Assembly (NCBI RefSeq): GCF_014851395.1
Contig: NW_024042261.1
Location: forward strand, 40,943,499-41,007,498
From: Micropterus salmoides
Taxonomy: Eukaryota; Chordata; Actinopteri; Centrarchiformes; Centrarchidae
Direction of reading: 5' to 3'
Length of the DNA: 64,000 bases
The notes below the pieces were generated by a model. It saw nothing but the letters and a program-made list of their open reading frames with translations. It searched no databases and was not told the DNA's origin. Positions 12,801 through 24,460 of the stretch are shown here, one piece after another. Made by a program: the position numbers and the translations under genes. The first letter of the stretch is position 1. Every line of letters begins with the position of its first letter.

Positions 12801-13822
12801 TATATGGAGGTTATGCTTTTTAAGGGGGTGCACAGTATGGTTAAGGTAAGAGAAATATTGTGATTATGATAAAAAGGTTAAGGTTAAGGTGGTTAAGGTT
12901 TGTTAACTAAATCATCTGGTCCCTTAAGATTCTGGGCTGCTAAAATCAGGCAACAAGTAATCACTGACTTTTAAAATTAAACAAAACACAAAACAAGCAG
13001 AAACTTCAGATTTCCAGGAGATATATTGGGTTGTTTTTTAGCTTTAGTTTTACTCTGGATTTAAAAACCTTTTGAATTACAATTGATATCAACTTTTGCT
13101 ATTGGCTTTGTGCACTAGTGTACAACAGTGAGGAGATGAACATGCTTCATTGTCTTTTGTCTGCATACCTTATTAATTGTTTGGGCTTAACTTACTATTT
13201 AACATTGCACTGAACAAATTGTTCAGCAACTGAATGGTGAAAACTCAGATATCTTCTTAAATGTTTTTTCAGGAATTTTGCAGCTTATAATGTTATGTTT
13301 TAAATAGTTTTACTATAAAAACTACAAAAACCCTGGTTACTTGCTCTGGCCAATGATAATTTAACTCAAAAATGTTCCAAAAATGTCTGTATAACTTAAA
13401 CTCTGGTCCACTCCACCATCCCCTTCTCCCCTTCAGAAACAACATTTCATCTTTCACACACTGTAAATGCTCATTGCTGCATCTCGTAATTGTTGTAAAA
13501 CCTTTCTGTACCTGTGACTTCAGCATGGCGACAGCTGGCTCTTCCTCCCTGGTCACCCCTGAGTCTGAACAGGCAGTGATGAGGCCATGGTGGCCTGATC
13601 CCACTCGTGTTTGTCTCAGCAGCATTGAAAAAGCAGCAAAGACGTCCGCCCTCACGTTCTCCTCGCGCTCCTTGAATCGGGCCAGCAGAGCGGGGCAGAT
13701 GGAGGAGTAGAAGGAGAGGAGAAGGTCCCGGCGGGTGTTGATCAACGCCTCCAGACACTTGATCGAGGAGCGCCGCACCTTCCAGCTCATATCATCATCG
13801 TCACTGTACTCATCGCCTGACT
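3812..13822 (-). CDS. cand2: CAND2, cullin-associated NEDD8-dissociated protein 2 (C-terminal 911 residues, 16 exons)
   Basis: CAND proteins are all-HEAT-repeat proteins. They bind un-neddylated cullin-RBX1 and exchange substrate-receptor modules of cullin-RING ubiquitin ligases. Exons from 5' to 3' are: 13512-13822, 12628-12769, 12368-12486, 11437-11592, 10949-11170, 10601-10807, 9873-10060, 8574-8739, 8355-8495, 7623-7762, 6992-7167, 6535-6630, 5716-5885, 5476-5640, 4961-5068, 3812-4042. All have GT/AG borders and compatible phases, and the sum gives an open frame of 911 codons plus TAG. Landmarks are the acidic DEYSDDDDMSWKVRR start, [87 protein letters not shown] and the VKAGSVKQEFEKQEELRRSAMRA end. 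Choices such as VKAGSVKQEF, ARCVAALS and EVERSPTMADF favour CAND2 over CAND1. The first exon seen starts at about residue 330 of a protein near 1,230 residues; earlier exons are not in the window. Confidence 0.93.
4043..4960. other. CAND2 intron with a fish repeat end
   Basis: This intron holds an AT-rich region and, at 4830-4875, a stretch like AATTCAATTCAATTTTTTATATAGCACC, which resembles the end of a common teleost dispersed repeat. No coding exon was found in it on either strand. Confidence 0.4.
8740..8846. repeat. About 100-base GGA-rich polypurine tract in CAND2 intron
   Basis: The plus strand is almost pure purine, rich in GAGGA and GGAGA units. It abuts the acceptor of the CAND2 exon 8574-8739. 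In the transcript sense it is a very long pyrimidine tract next to the splice acceptor. Such mirror-like tracts can adopt triplex DNA in principle. Confidence 0.7.
8847..9872. other. CAND2 intron, no recognisable content
   Basis: About 1 kb of AT-rich intron between CAND2 exons 9873-10060 and 8574-8739. No open frame resembling a protein family, no RNA gene and no clear transposon was seen. Confidence 0.5.
12770..13511. other. CAND2 intron, no recognisable content
   Basis: AT-rich intron with a short TTAAGGT/GGTTAAGG motif repeated near 12838-12900. No coding exon found. Confidence 0.45.
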
Positions 13823-14082
13823 CTGGGTGGAGAGATAAGATAAGCTATTCATACTGGAAGAAGCCTGACTTTAGTTTAAGTTTAATTCACTTTCACTCAC
13901 TTTTCATGTATCTCTTTTATAAATGAGTAGCTTATTAATATCTATGAACCAAGAGCAGCACTCACTCAATCTAAACGAAAACACAAACCAATTGTAAATC
14001 TTTGTTGCTTTATCACATACAGTAAAAACATGAGACTTTCTTTAGACGATCTTCATCGAGGGAGGCCCCATACTTTTGTTTT

Positions 14083-14141
14083 ATTTTGTTTTATTTTTTA
14101 CTACCAACTGTAGAAGCTGGTAGTAAAAAATAAAACAAAAT
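14083..14141. repeat. Perfect-looking hairpin, 26-base arms
   Basis: Arms 14083-14108 and 14116-14141 are reverse complements with one mismatch and a 7-base loop. The arms run from ATTTTG to ACTACCA. No transposon-like target duplication is obvious, so this may be a small fold-back element or a simple palindrome. Confidence 0.75.
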
Positions 14142-14563
14142 GTGTTGCCAGTCGTGCTTCTTGCACATTTTTTGTTTAACGTTAATAATTTAGTTTTTTC
14201 CGGCAGTGAGAGTGGGCAGCTATGATTGGGGTCAGACATGCATGACGTATTTGTATTTATTATTTATAGCTTGTTTGGAAAAGTGCACCGAAGTAAGTTA
14301 AATGCTTCAATCCCAGTTATTATTAAAATTAAATAAATAAAATTATTATTATTTTAAAGTTTTAATAATGTAATAATAATAATCTTTATTTGTAGAGCAC
14401 TTTTCAAAAACAAGTTACAAAGTGCTTTAACAAGTGTAAAGACAATAATACCCAAGAGACAATAACACAAAACAATACAAGGTAAAAGCATGAAAACACT
14501 GAAAAGACTAAAATACAATAAAATAAAAGGGATAAAATAAAGTCAAATAAGATCAGGAAAGGG

Positions 14564-14900
14564 GGTGGCACGGTGGGACGGTGGTTAGCACTGTCGCCTC
14601 ACAGCAAGAAGGTCGTGGTCGTGGGTTTGCATGTTCTCCCCGTGTCTGCGTGGGTTCTCTCCGGGTGCTCCGGCTTCCTCCCACCATCCAAAGACATGCA
14701 GTCTAGGTTAATTGGCAACCCTAAATTGTCCTTAGGTGTGAGTGTGAGCGTGAGTGGTTGTTCATCTATGTGTGGCCCTGCAATGGACTGGCGACCTGTC
14801 CAGGGTGTACCCCGCCTTGTGCCCGATGTCAGCTGGGATTGGCTCCAGCCCCCCCCCCGCGACCCTGTATGCAGGATAAGCGGTTGACGATGGATGGATG
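14564..14900 (+). repeat. Teleost interspersed repeat ending in GATGGATG
   Basis: The block starts GGTGGCACGGTGGGACGGTGG and TTAGCACTGTCGCCTCACAG, continues through TGTTCTCCCCGTGTCTGCG and CCTGTCCAGGGTGTACCCC, and ends GATGGATGGATG. It is a very common dispersed repeat of fish genomes. The 104-codon frame across it is not a gene. Three shorter copies in the opposite orientation lie in receptor units A, C and D. Confidence 0.75.
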
Positions 14901-14929
14901 AAGATCGGGAAAGGCTCTCCTATAAAAGT

Positions 14930-15574
14930 ATGTTTTAATTCTGTGGATCTGACGGGCAAGTATATTTGTGTGTCATCAGCATAAAATAATATGGATATGG
15001 TTTATGGATAATATGTCCAAGGGAAGCAGATACAAGGAAAACAAAATGGGTCCTAAGACCGACCCCTGAGGCACACCATATTTAACTGGACAGAATGAAG
15101 AGACATAGTTGTTTACAGACACGCAAAACTTCGTATTTGACAGGTAGGATGAAAACCATTCTAGGGCAGTACCAGAGATCCCCACCCAGTGCCTCAGTCT
15201 GTCTAACATGATGTTGTGATCAATGGTGTCAAAAGCAGCGCTAAGGTCCAGGAGTACCAGGACTGAGCACATGCCTTCATCAGCAGACATTAAAAGGTCA
15301 TTGGTGACTTTAAGCAGGGCAGTCTCAGTGCTGTGGTACTTCCTAAAACCAGACTGAAACTTTTCAAATAATTTGTTATTTTCCAGTACAGTGAGCAGCT
15401 GTTTGGACACAATTCTTCTAGAATCTTTGCAATAAAAGGCAGTTTTGAAATTGGTCTAAAATTTTGTGGGAGGGAGGGATCTAAACCAGGTTTCTTTAAA
15501 AGTGGGTTCACGCAAGCCGTTTTAAAATAATCAGGGACACAACCAGTAGATAGGGAGCTGATCTCTGTTTTCAA
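14930..15574 (-). mobile_element. L2/Maui-like non-LTR retrotransposon, reverse transcriptase fragment
   Basis: Minus-strand translation gives a reverse transcriptase core in at least three frames. Block one reads NFRPISKLPFIAKILE; next come FQSGFRKYHSTETALLK and VLLDLSAAFDTIDH; then YGVPQGSVLGPILFSLYL. The YADDT motif of the active site lies near 14970 in another frame. The order matches the fingers and palm of CR1/L2-type fish LINEs. Frameshifts near 15410 and 14985 and loss of both ends make it inactive. Its 5' edge is folded back on itself. Confidence 0.8.
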
Positions 15575-15623
15575 CAGCTCCCTATCTACTGGTTGTGTCC
15601 CTGATTATTTTAAACAGCTTGCG
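15511..15623. repeat. Inverted duplication at the edge of the LINE fragment
   Basis: Arm 15511-15560 (CGCAAGCCGTTTTAAAATAA to GGGAGCTG) and arm 15575-15623 are reverse complements, differing by one substitution and one base of length, with a 14-base spacer. It forms the 5' border of the L2-like fragment. It could come from 5' inversion during retrotransposition or be a fold-back artefact; the small divergence argues against a fresh artefact. Confidence 0.85.
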
Positions 15624-15749
15624 TTTTTTAGCACAACAAAGCAGAATTTACAAAGGAAGCACCAGATGAAATCTAAACAATAACAAACCAAAAGAAGAAA
15701 ATGCTTAACAGAAAACGACAAAAAGAAAGACAAAGACCTTCATCAAGTC

Positions 15750-16249
15750 NNNNNNNNNNNNNNNNNNNNNNNNNNNNNNNNNNNNNNNNNNNNNNNNNNN
15801 NNNNNNNNNNNNNNNNNNNNNNNNNNNNNNNNNNNNNNNNNNNNNNNNNNNNNNNNNNNNNNNNNNNNNNNNNNNNNNNNNNNNNNNNNNNNNNNNNNNN
15901 NNNNNNNNNNNNNNNNNNNNNNNNNNNNNNNNNNNNNNNNNNNNNNNNNNNNNNNNNNNNNNNNNNNNNNNNNNNNNNNNNNNNNNNNNNNNNNNNNNNN
16001 NNNNNNNNNNNNNNNNNNNNNNNNNNNNNNNNNNNNNNNNNNNNNNNNNNNNNNNNNNNNNNNNNNNNNNNNNNNNNNNNNNNNNNNNNNNNNNNNNNNN
16101 NNNNNNNNNNNNNNNNNNNNNNNNNNNNNNNNNNNNNNNNNNNNNNNNNNNNNNNNNNNNNNNNNNNNNNNNNNNNNNNNNNNNNNNNNNNNNNNNNNNN
16201 NNNNNNNNNNNNNNNNNNNNNNNNNNNNNNNNNNNNNNNNNNNNNNNNN
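15750..16249. other. Assembly gap of 500 Ns
   Basis: Exactly 500 undetermined bases, which looks like a placeholder rather than a measured size. CAND2 without its 5' exons lies to the left and the receptor cluster to the right. Reading frames drawn through the gap are meaningless. Confidence 0.98.
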
Positions 16250-16404
16250 AGCAGAAAAACTGATAAAAAGGAAAAAAACCCAGGACACTCACCGTCAGCC
16301 GGGCTGCCACCACAACAGTCGTCAAAAATATGTTCTCAAAATATGTTCTCAATGTGCAAGTTTTCACATAAAAATATCACTGAATTGTAGGGAAAGGATT
16401 TTCT

Positions 16405-16410
16405 TTTATT
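16405..16410 (-). terminator. Candidate poly(A) signal of unit A
   Basis: Minus-strand AATAAA in a block conserved downstream of all four tail exons. The equivalents are 27300-27305 (B), 41590-41595 (C) and 52667-52672 (D). Confidence 0.45.
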
Positions 16411-17076
16411 TCTGGGACTCTCATTCAGACCAGGTCAACAATATACAGTATCTGTGATAAGTTAAATCAGGTAATGAGATAATAATCAGCTGTAATATAA
16501 AGCTGAGCTTCAGAAGCAAGACAAGAAAGACTCCTCTAGTAATTACAGATCGGTGCAAAAGTCCTGTTCACACCTTGGTGACTCAAACAATGTGGATGAT
16601 GAAGTGAATCGTGTGTCTCTGGATTGATAGGATTTAAGTTGACAGCGTCCAACATCTGAATATCTTGGTGAAGTTCCTGAAGTCTGAGCTGGATTCATTG
16701 TAAACAACCACATCAGCAATGAATGACCTGAAATTTTGACCATACATGTAGTAAAGTCATAAATTGACAGGGCTGATCTTTGCTCAGTGCTGCTGTGGCA
16801 TGTTGACTGTTGTGTAGAGAGGATCCTCTGAAGAGCTGGACGGCTGGCTGACTGTACAGTAGGCTGGATTTTACTTCACAGTAGAATATTTGCAGGCAGC
16901 AGAGCTGGGTTTGAGGATCACTGTCTCACCACCAACTCTGTCAGAGCTGTTTGGAAGTTGACGCTGGAGTAATGCAGCGAGGCAGAGGGGTTTGTGGGAA
17001 AGTTGGCAGTGGCATAAATCGTGTTCATCTTATTTCCTGAGTTTGGCGTCTGCTGTATCTCCTCATAGACATGATC

Positions 17077-18109
17077 CTACCAGAATGAAAAATACAGTCT
17101 GAAAAAATCATATAAAATCCATATAATAAGAACTGAGTCTGAGTAACTGATATTAAATAAATACAATTTTAAAGAACAATAGCTTTTAATAATATTGTTT
17201 AAATAATTAAAGTTTTAAAACATTCCCATATACATTATATCATACAGTAACATATTTCCCATTGTAGTCTGCAGTGGTTTTTTGATAATTATCTTGTGGT
17301 AACAGTATAACACTTTATAGGGAGAGTTTATCCTCCTTGGTTTCTGTTCAGAGGCAACAGGGAAGAAATGTGTGTGCCAGTTGGTTATCAGAGGTGGTAG
17401 TGCTCCTGCATCTAAATTCAACCACTGTAGGTAAAATATTCATAACAAACACAACAGGATCTCCACACGTAGCAAAAAGGGAGATTCTGTCACTGAAACA
17501 GTGAAAACGCTGCATCCTTGTTGGTCAATATTAATTTATATTGTTTTTTCTATGAAGTGAGAGTCCCAGAAGTTCTTTCTTATTCTTTTAACACTCATAC
17601 TTGAGTAATCCAGCTATTGCACAATTATTCCAGCAATATCTATTCAACCTATACAGTACCACAACGCACACAAACATTCATATATACCAACAAGTCCTCA
17701 AACCTAAACGACAACATAGGTTGTTTTTACCAATATCCAAATATGACTCAAATGAGCGTTTTGGAAATCACGTGATCTAAGTCACATGACATAAACACGT
17801 GGAGTGACACAAAGGAGGCAAACCCTACCTACACAGCTGTTGGGTTTACCATTCAACATACATACAATCACTGACTGTGAAGGTTAGGATGAGGTTTGGG
17901 ATCTACAGGGTTCTGTCAACGCCTTTAAGACTAGGGCTGCGTCCAAACTGCGTCTTTTTTGCTTAGGAAGGTTCCTAACTGAGTCAAGTGACCTGGAAGT
18001 ATTTCGACTATTGTTGTTTTTTATTAGGCTATGGGTAAAATCGATTTTGATCACAGAGCTGCGGGCAGAGCATATACTAGGCTATTCGCTCAGCACCCCT
18101 TCTGCACGG

Positions 18110-18140
<31 letters not shown>

Positions 18141-19189
18141 TCAGTTAGGCTGTCATTCTGTGGGAAACACTGTGTTTACATACAACAATTGGGATTTATT
18201 TTGATGAATGTGGGTGGGCAGGAGGGTGAGTGTGAGCAAGCATTTTCAATGTGACAACCCTGTCCATTATTTGGTAACTGTTACCCTGTCTGCCTTTTTG
18301 CTATCATTGTCAACTATCTTAAAATTTACTAGCTCCTTGCAAACTCAGCCGCTTGTTGAGAGGCAAGCGCTGGGCGCTGAGTGTTTTTTTCCGGTCACAG
18401 AAAGTGAAAAAATGTTCAGCTTGGAGCTCAACACAGCGCTGGTCAATGGTCTTACCCAGCCGTTCTATCACAGTGCTGGGGGGGCTCTTTAACCTTGGGT
18501 TGGTGATGGGGAAGTGGATAAGATGCATGCCTTTCATGTGAGAGACCTGGGTTCAGATCCACTGTGAAACACCGTTGTGTCCCTGAGCAAGACTCTTAAC
18601 CCCTAGTGTCTCCAGAGGCGTGCGACCTCTGACATATAGAGCAATTGCAAGCTGCTTTGGATAAAAGCGTCAGCTAAATTAATAAATGTAAATGTCTTCA
18701 TGCAGAGCCTATCCTACACTTTGTGGTGACATTTTTACATTTAGTAAAATTAACTTGCCTACTTGCAGCACATCACACACATATTATAATATAAATAGCA
18801 GGTGGTAAAGGAAAAGTTCATGATAATTTTTCAATTATAGTAGTCCATCTCTGGGATGGATCTCTAATTCATTTAATTTACTATTTTAAAGATTAAACAT
18901 GACAATTAACTTTAATCTTGTTATTTTCAACAAAGTTTTGTGTTGGAGTTTGTGTTATTCAAAATTTTGACACCAAGATTAAAGATTTTACAGCAAATGT
19001 ATAACGGTTCCACATATCAGTCATCGGTCGGCCCAAAAAAAAAATCCTTAATCGATCCATAATGTGTTTGCATTGTACTGCCACTAGAGGTCGCTTACAT
19101 CAATACACGTAAACATGAGTCATAATTTTGTGTGGCTTAAACACGGTTATTTTTTTTTCTGTAGAGGACAGTTGTATTTACACACTGAC
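17077..19189. other. Unit A intron before the tail exon
   Basis: The intron holds a (CT)n microsatellite at 18112-18137, a reversed remnant related to the Harbinger-like element of unit B (about 18345-18485) and a tRNA-derived SINE (18491-18694). The remainder is unremarkable AT-rich sequence that is nearly identical in units C and D. Short frames such as the one at 18208-18492 run across repeats and are not genes. Confidence 0.6.
18491..18694 (+). repeat. tRNA-derived SINE in unit A
   Basis: The head contains TGGTGATGGGGAAGTGGAT and a B-box-like GGTTCAGATCC. The tail is GCTTTGGATAAAAGCGTC, CTAAATTAATAAATGTAAATG, typical of fish tRNA-SINEs. Copies sit at the same place in C (43611-43808) and D (55570-55775). 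Reversed copies occur at the unit borders. Confidence 0.7.
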
Positions 19190-20423
19190 CTTTTTGTGCT
19201 GTGCTGCTGCTCCATTTCTTGTGTTCTTTAAATGTGAAAATCCTGGAAGAAGCAAAAGTAAGATAACAATAGCTGAGTAAAAAAGCAGAAGGACATAAAT
19301 GGATTAATTTCACCAATTTTTATCAAATTGAGACACTACCTCTTTAAGCCTTTAACTTTAAGCCTTAAAGTGACATTATTATTCCCATAACGCACTGAAA
19401 CATGGCTGGTAGCAACTTAAAACATATTCCTGAGGACCGCTATCCATTTATCTCAGATTCATGGTCCTCGGGTCCATGCGACTGGTTTTTTTATTATTAT
19501 TATTAATATTATTGCTATGTCTTATAGATATATATGTGTTTATCCTTAACCTTTCCTCTCCTATATTCCTTATGTTATTCCTACTGTGATGTAAATTCCC
19601 ACAACAGTACTGACACCAAATCTCGCAAAAAACAAATTTTATATAATGTTACTTTAACCATCGGATCTTGCCTTTGTGTTTACACCTGGTATTTTTTTCT
19701 TGTTTTCTTGTTATCCTCATTGAGATTGGACCTCTCCTAAACTGCGCATGAGTAATTTCAGGTGGAGGCTAATTCGCACCAGACTCATGCTGGTGAGTTG
19801 GGGAAAATGTAAAGTTTATACTTTGTGAAATTCTGTTTTACAACAAATTTATAATTATTTGTTTCCTCTTGTAAGTCTGGCAAATAAGTGAAGTTTTTCC
19901 TTTCTTTGTATAAAAACAATGTGTCCATTAACTTCAAGACATGAAAAAGAAGTCATGTATAGTCACTACAAACGATATAGAGTGTTTTCTTTGGCCTTGT
20001 TAGTCCTCACCTCCACACAGGGTGGAGCTGTTGTTAATGTGGTTTTCTGTTTACAAAATGTGAGTGTTTCTTCTGCAAACTGGTAATAACTCTTACATGC
20101 GTAGATTAGCATCAAAATCAGCACAAACGGCAGCAGCAGCACAGCTACACAGACGATCACAGTGATGACGACGTGAGGGCCACCTGCAAAATAAACCACA
20201 ATTATTTTTTTTAACATGGGTCATTTTCATCCACAGCTGTCTGTGTTGAGAAAATGTAAGTGGACGTTTATAGAAATTTCATTTTAACCCCCCCCCGCTC
20301 TTCTCTAGCAGAAGATTTAAGAAGTCAAACGTGCTCTCTTACCAGGACTCTCTGCAGATGCAGTAGTTGACTGGGTTGAAAAAAACAGAGATGTGGATAC
20401 TGCTGGTGATACTGCTGGTGATA

Positions 20424-22127
20424 CTGAAAAAGAAAACAATTAAATTTGGCAAGAGAACAGACAGAATAACCCTTAGAGATCAGAATGTTAATTATCCTTA
20501 AAAAGTATAAAACATGCATAGTGAAACACTCAACACTAAATCTGTTTATGAATTGATCACTTGGGTTTTAGTTGTTGCTGATGAAGTTCTGCTGTCACAT
20601 CACTGCAGAACGCAGCTCTGAAGAAGTGCAGGAACTTAAAACAAGTATTAAGCAGCATCAGGATTTCACAGCCATTTGAAAAAAAAGTCAAATGTTTTTT
20701 TAACAAAGCAAATTATAAGGCTTTAATGAGTTTCAGCTTAATTGCTTCTTCACATACACTATAAAGGTTCTGATTTCTTCTGCAATTTTCAATTATGATT
20801 TTGGCTTCCACAAGTTATGAAAACAAAATAATCTAGGTAAAATAATTTTTGTGAGACATTCTTTTTCGCAATGATGCTCTTGCTTTGACTTGTGTTTATA
20901 ATCCAGTGTGTTATGTGACCTATATGTTCAGCTCGGGCCAAGATGAAGGGTGGAGCGCTTTTGATCAAGAACAAGTAAGGAAAAACCAATTCAGCTGTTT
21001 GACGGTTGTTACACACTGTGGCAGTCCCAAAGACTGGTGCAAATAAAAAGTTAGAAAAGAGCCTTAAGCATATGACAGTAAACAACTGTGTGGTAACATG
21101 CCCAGATCAGACAGATCTGGTCACAAAGCACGTTTTATACTGAATGAGTTAGAGAAAATTCAAAGTTCAAGAAGATCCTTTCTTTTCAAAAAGGTCATCC
21201 ATCCATCGTCAACCGCTTCTCCTGCAAACAGCTGGAGCCAATCCCAGCTTACATCGGGCGAAACGCGGGGTACACCCTGGACAGGTCACCAGTCCATCTC
21301 AGGGCCACACATAGACAGACCACCAATCACATCCACACCTAAGGACAATTTCGGAGACACCAATTAACCCAGCCTGCATTTCTTTGGATGGTGGGAGGAA
21401 GCCGGAGCACCTGGAGAGAACCCACGCGGACACGGGGAGAGCATGCAAACTCCCCAAATCATTGACTAATCGTGTTAATTAATCGCAATCTCAATATTAT
21501 TAGTCAATAAGTGATTATGATTTTTTGCCATAATTAAGTAATAGGATGCTCTTGCCAGGATTGCTAAGTAAAAATAGAAAATAGATTAGAAAGAAAAAAT
21601 ATTAACTCAGTTGTGTCTTTTTAACTGAAACCAAAAAGTTTTTTTTACTGTTTCAGTTGACAGTGACTGAAATTGTATATCACATGCAATGACAATAAAG
21701 GCAATAAAATCAAAAATGGTCTTATCTGTTTGATGGCAGGAACAGCACAGGTGTTAATAATAACATTAACAATGGCTCTGTTAAGTCATGACAGTGAGTC
21801 AGCATGAACAATATCAGGACCCTGAAACTGCAGCAGCTAAATGGAATTCAGCCCTCATTCATTTTATTATTTACATCTGTATTTTTCCTACTGTGATGTA
21901 AAAATGTCTTCTGTGAAAAAGGTCTGATGCTGCCAAATGTTTTGCTCTTTACCAAAGGGAAACTAAAAACTAACTAACTGTGGTTCATTATAAAACTTCA
22001 ACTGTAACTTAGGGACTCTTTATTCACGCCAACTCAGATTCTGTCACTGCTTCTTTTGCCATGGTGAATCATAGTATTGCTGATCCATGATGATGGCTTT
22101 ATTTATTCACTATGCATGCAATTGCTG
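20424..22127. other. Unit A intron between D2/D3 remnant and stalk
   Basis: About 1.7 kb with a reversed teleost GATGGATG-tailed repeat at 21196-21455; otherwise AT-rich without coding sequence. The matching intron of unit B lacks the repeat and gives the empty site. Confidence 0.6.
21196..21455 (-). repeat. Teleost GATGGATG-tailed repeat, unit A copy
   Basis: It begins CATCCATCCATCG and runs through GGGGTACACCCTGGACAGG and TTTGGATGGTGGGAGGAAGC to GCATGCAAACTCCCC, the reverse of the repeat at 14564-14900. Orthologous copies are at 46286-46544 (C) and 58468-58738 (D). The D copy keeps AGGGTCGCGGGG, which A and C have lost. Confidence 0.8.
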
Positions 22128-22260
22128 ACTACAGGTTGACATATAGATGGATCTTCTCCCTTACAGATGAATTTGTTAATCGGAGCATCATTTCGATATC
22201 GACACCCGAATGTGAGATTCTGTCCAATATTTGGAAACTTAGTGAAGTTAGTAATTTTAG
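22128..22260 (-). pseudogene. Truncated third Ig exon (D3) in unit A
   Basis: The exon starts with a normal acceptor and reads ITNFTKFPNIGQNLTFGCRY, then INKFICKGEDPSIC. Homology to D3 of B and D then stops abruptly and a TAA follows shortly. The second half of the V domain, including its second cysteine, and the splice donor are gone. Unit C carries the same truncation at 47217-47349, so it predates the duplication. Confidence 0.75.
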
Positions 22261-23237
22261 CTGTAGAGAGACAGACAGACACTTAATTTTCTGTATGAGT
22301 AGATCAAAGCTCAAAGTGTCAGATGTGTGCTGCTCACCTTCAACCTCCAGCTGTATCTTTCTGAGAGCAGCTCTGTAACTTCCTTCATGTGTTTCCACTC
22401 CACACCGGTAGACACCAGCATCATGTGAGGACACGTTACTGATGGACACGCTGAAGCTACTGTTGGTTTCTGTGAGAGTGAATGTCCCGTTTGACTTCAG
22501 AGAGGATTTTGTTGATAAAATATCCTCACAGATTGAACCGTTCTGTTTGCAGAAGAACTTGTATTTGTTTCCTGTGTGATCACATGTGATGGTGGTTTTA
22601 GCTGTTCTGTACGCAGTTTGATTAAAATGTCCCTGGCAGCCGTCTGTCTCTGCAAATAAACAAGAAATATCAAATGTGAAACTGAGATAATGTGCTAACA
22701 CATGATGGAAATGCAAATCACCACACTCATACAGTATGTATTGGAATATGATCTTTATGGCAAATTGATTTTGATTTTGGTTATCTAAGTAGATGATGAC
22801 TTAAAATAGAAAGTGACTCTACTGAATGTGAAATTGGAGTCAAAATACTTTGCATTAAGTTCTTATCATTTTAATATGTATATATATTTAAGCGCTGGAT
22901 CCAAAGAATGTATTTGAATGAAAAGTGTCTCTTACCAACGTCCAATTTCACTCCTCTGTGTCCTGGGATGAGTCCGACTGTTGGTGAAATTTACACTGAT
23001 AGTCCCCAAAGTCCTCACGTTCAAGTTGTTTAATGGCCACTCTGAGATTTGTATTTTTTGGATCATGGTACAGGGAAACTCTGCCTTTGTTTTCCCACAC
23101 ATTCTTCCCAAAGCTTTATGGTTTCTTTGGGAGTAACTAATCAATACTTTGATATTTTACATTTGGTTTTGGATATTTGCAGGTGAATTCAACCCATCCT
23201 GATGCACATCCCTTCACTTCAGACAAGGCCTCAGAAC

Positions 23238-24420
23238 CTGTAGATCAAAGACAAACGTTAACATCATGTTAGACACTGAAACGATGTGACATCATTCATC
23301 TGAATTAGCTTTCTATTAATGCAACATACACTGTTTCTTGTATACATTTGCAGGATCTGTCAGCAGACAGCTCTTTGAATCAGTGGATCACAGACATTCA
23401 ATGCTCAGTTGCGCGTTTCTTTTAATTAAATGATTTTGACCTTTACTTTTACACACATAATGTTATATTATTACAAGTTATTAAAGTTACCCACCTGTTA
23501 GATAATTGTGAAGCACATTTTAATTAATAATTAATTAAGCACTTTAATTTGACTCCTTCTACCAATTATAAGCAGTATACAAATATTGAATACATGGTTT
23601 ATAACACACTTAATGTAGTCGTAAGCTGCTATGAGGACATTTTAATAGTATCTGTCAGCAATTATATTTTTTCTTATTTAAAGAAAGATTTTATATAATT
23701 GCAACTGTGTTAATATTCTGTCATTCATCATCTGTTTACAATCCACTTTTGAGCGCCCACAGGAGGGGCTATACAAACACGTAAGTGCATTGCTGGAGTC
23801 TAAACCTAAATCTAAAGCAACATGTGAACAGCCTAAAATATCCTGTCTGAAAAGCTGATTTTGTTTATGTTTTTTATTTAGTTTTTTTCTCTGTAGACTA
23901 ACTAATTTGAGCTAAAGAACAATTTCCTCTGTTCATTCAGATTCATTAAACCTTTAAATGACATATTGTTGTGGCATGGTCCTTGCTAGTGAAATTGTTT
24001 ATATACTGATCTTGTGTTTTAGATGCTACGAGATAACATCACAAGGGAGCTGGCTATTTAAAAAACCCCCCACATGAAATGTTGTCAGTGAACATTTTGC
24101 AGACATGAATTTGTCTTTTAGCCACACCGCCTCAAAGACACCTTGTTATTGTTTATTCTCTTACCATGACTGTACTGTTGTTTACAATCCTGCTGTAACA
24201 TTTGTTCACAAAACGATAAATAATTCTCTTATAGCTCGACCAGAACTGGATTTTGAGGCTGAGACCGATTTCAGAGAACTGTATTGAAAGGCTGTATTAT
24301 ATTAAACTAATACAAAATGAGAATAACCCAAACCAGACCAACCTGTTAATTATTTCAGAAGCAGAGCTGTAACAAGTGTAATCTCTAAGATCAGCAGTCC
24401 AACAGCAGCAAACGTTTTAC
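23238..24420. other. Unit A first intron
   Basis: Intron between D1 and the signal exon. It is AT-rich, with no coding sequence or repeat recognised. Unit C carries a close match. Confidence 0.5.
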
Positions 24421-24460
24421 CTGTCATCAGTGAGAGGAAGAGAAGAAGAAAGATCTTCAT

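Larger units (their letters stand above)
16918..24460 (-). pseudogene. Unit A: CD300/CMRF35-like receptor, probable pseudogene
   Basis: Exons 5' to 3': signal peptide 24421-24460 (MKIFLLLFLSLMTG); D1 22936-23237; D2 22338-22649; stalk 20343-20423; transmembrane 20097-20183; cytoplasmic 19190-19242; tail 16918-17076. D2 has the CD300/pIgR V-domain pattern with an extra cysteine pair (TTITCDHTGNKYKFFCKQ, then CEDIL, then DAGVYRCGVE). D1 is broken by an in-frame TAG at 23137-23139, with four bases missing relative to unit C in three places. The transmembrane exon ends in T and the next begins GA, giving TGA on splicing. The tail exon has a frameshift that ends translation at VVRQ soon after the LHYSSV ITIM. 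The family is a set of cell-surface immune receptors on leukocytes. Three independent lesions favour a pseudogene; sequence errors are the alternative. Confidence 0.75.

Noticed and set aside
14573..14887. 104-codon plus-strand frame
   Set aside because: Lies wholly in a common fish dispersed repeat.
15701..16390. Long open frames of 180-229 codons
   Set aside because: They run through the 500-N gap; almost all residues are unknown.
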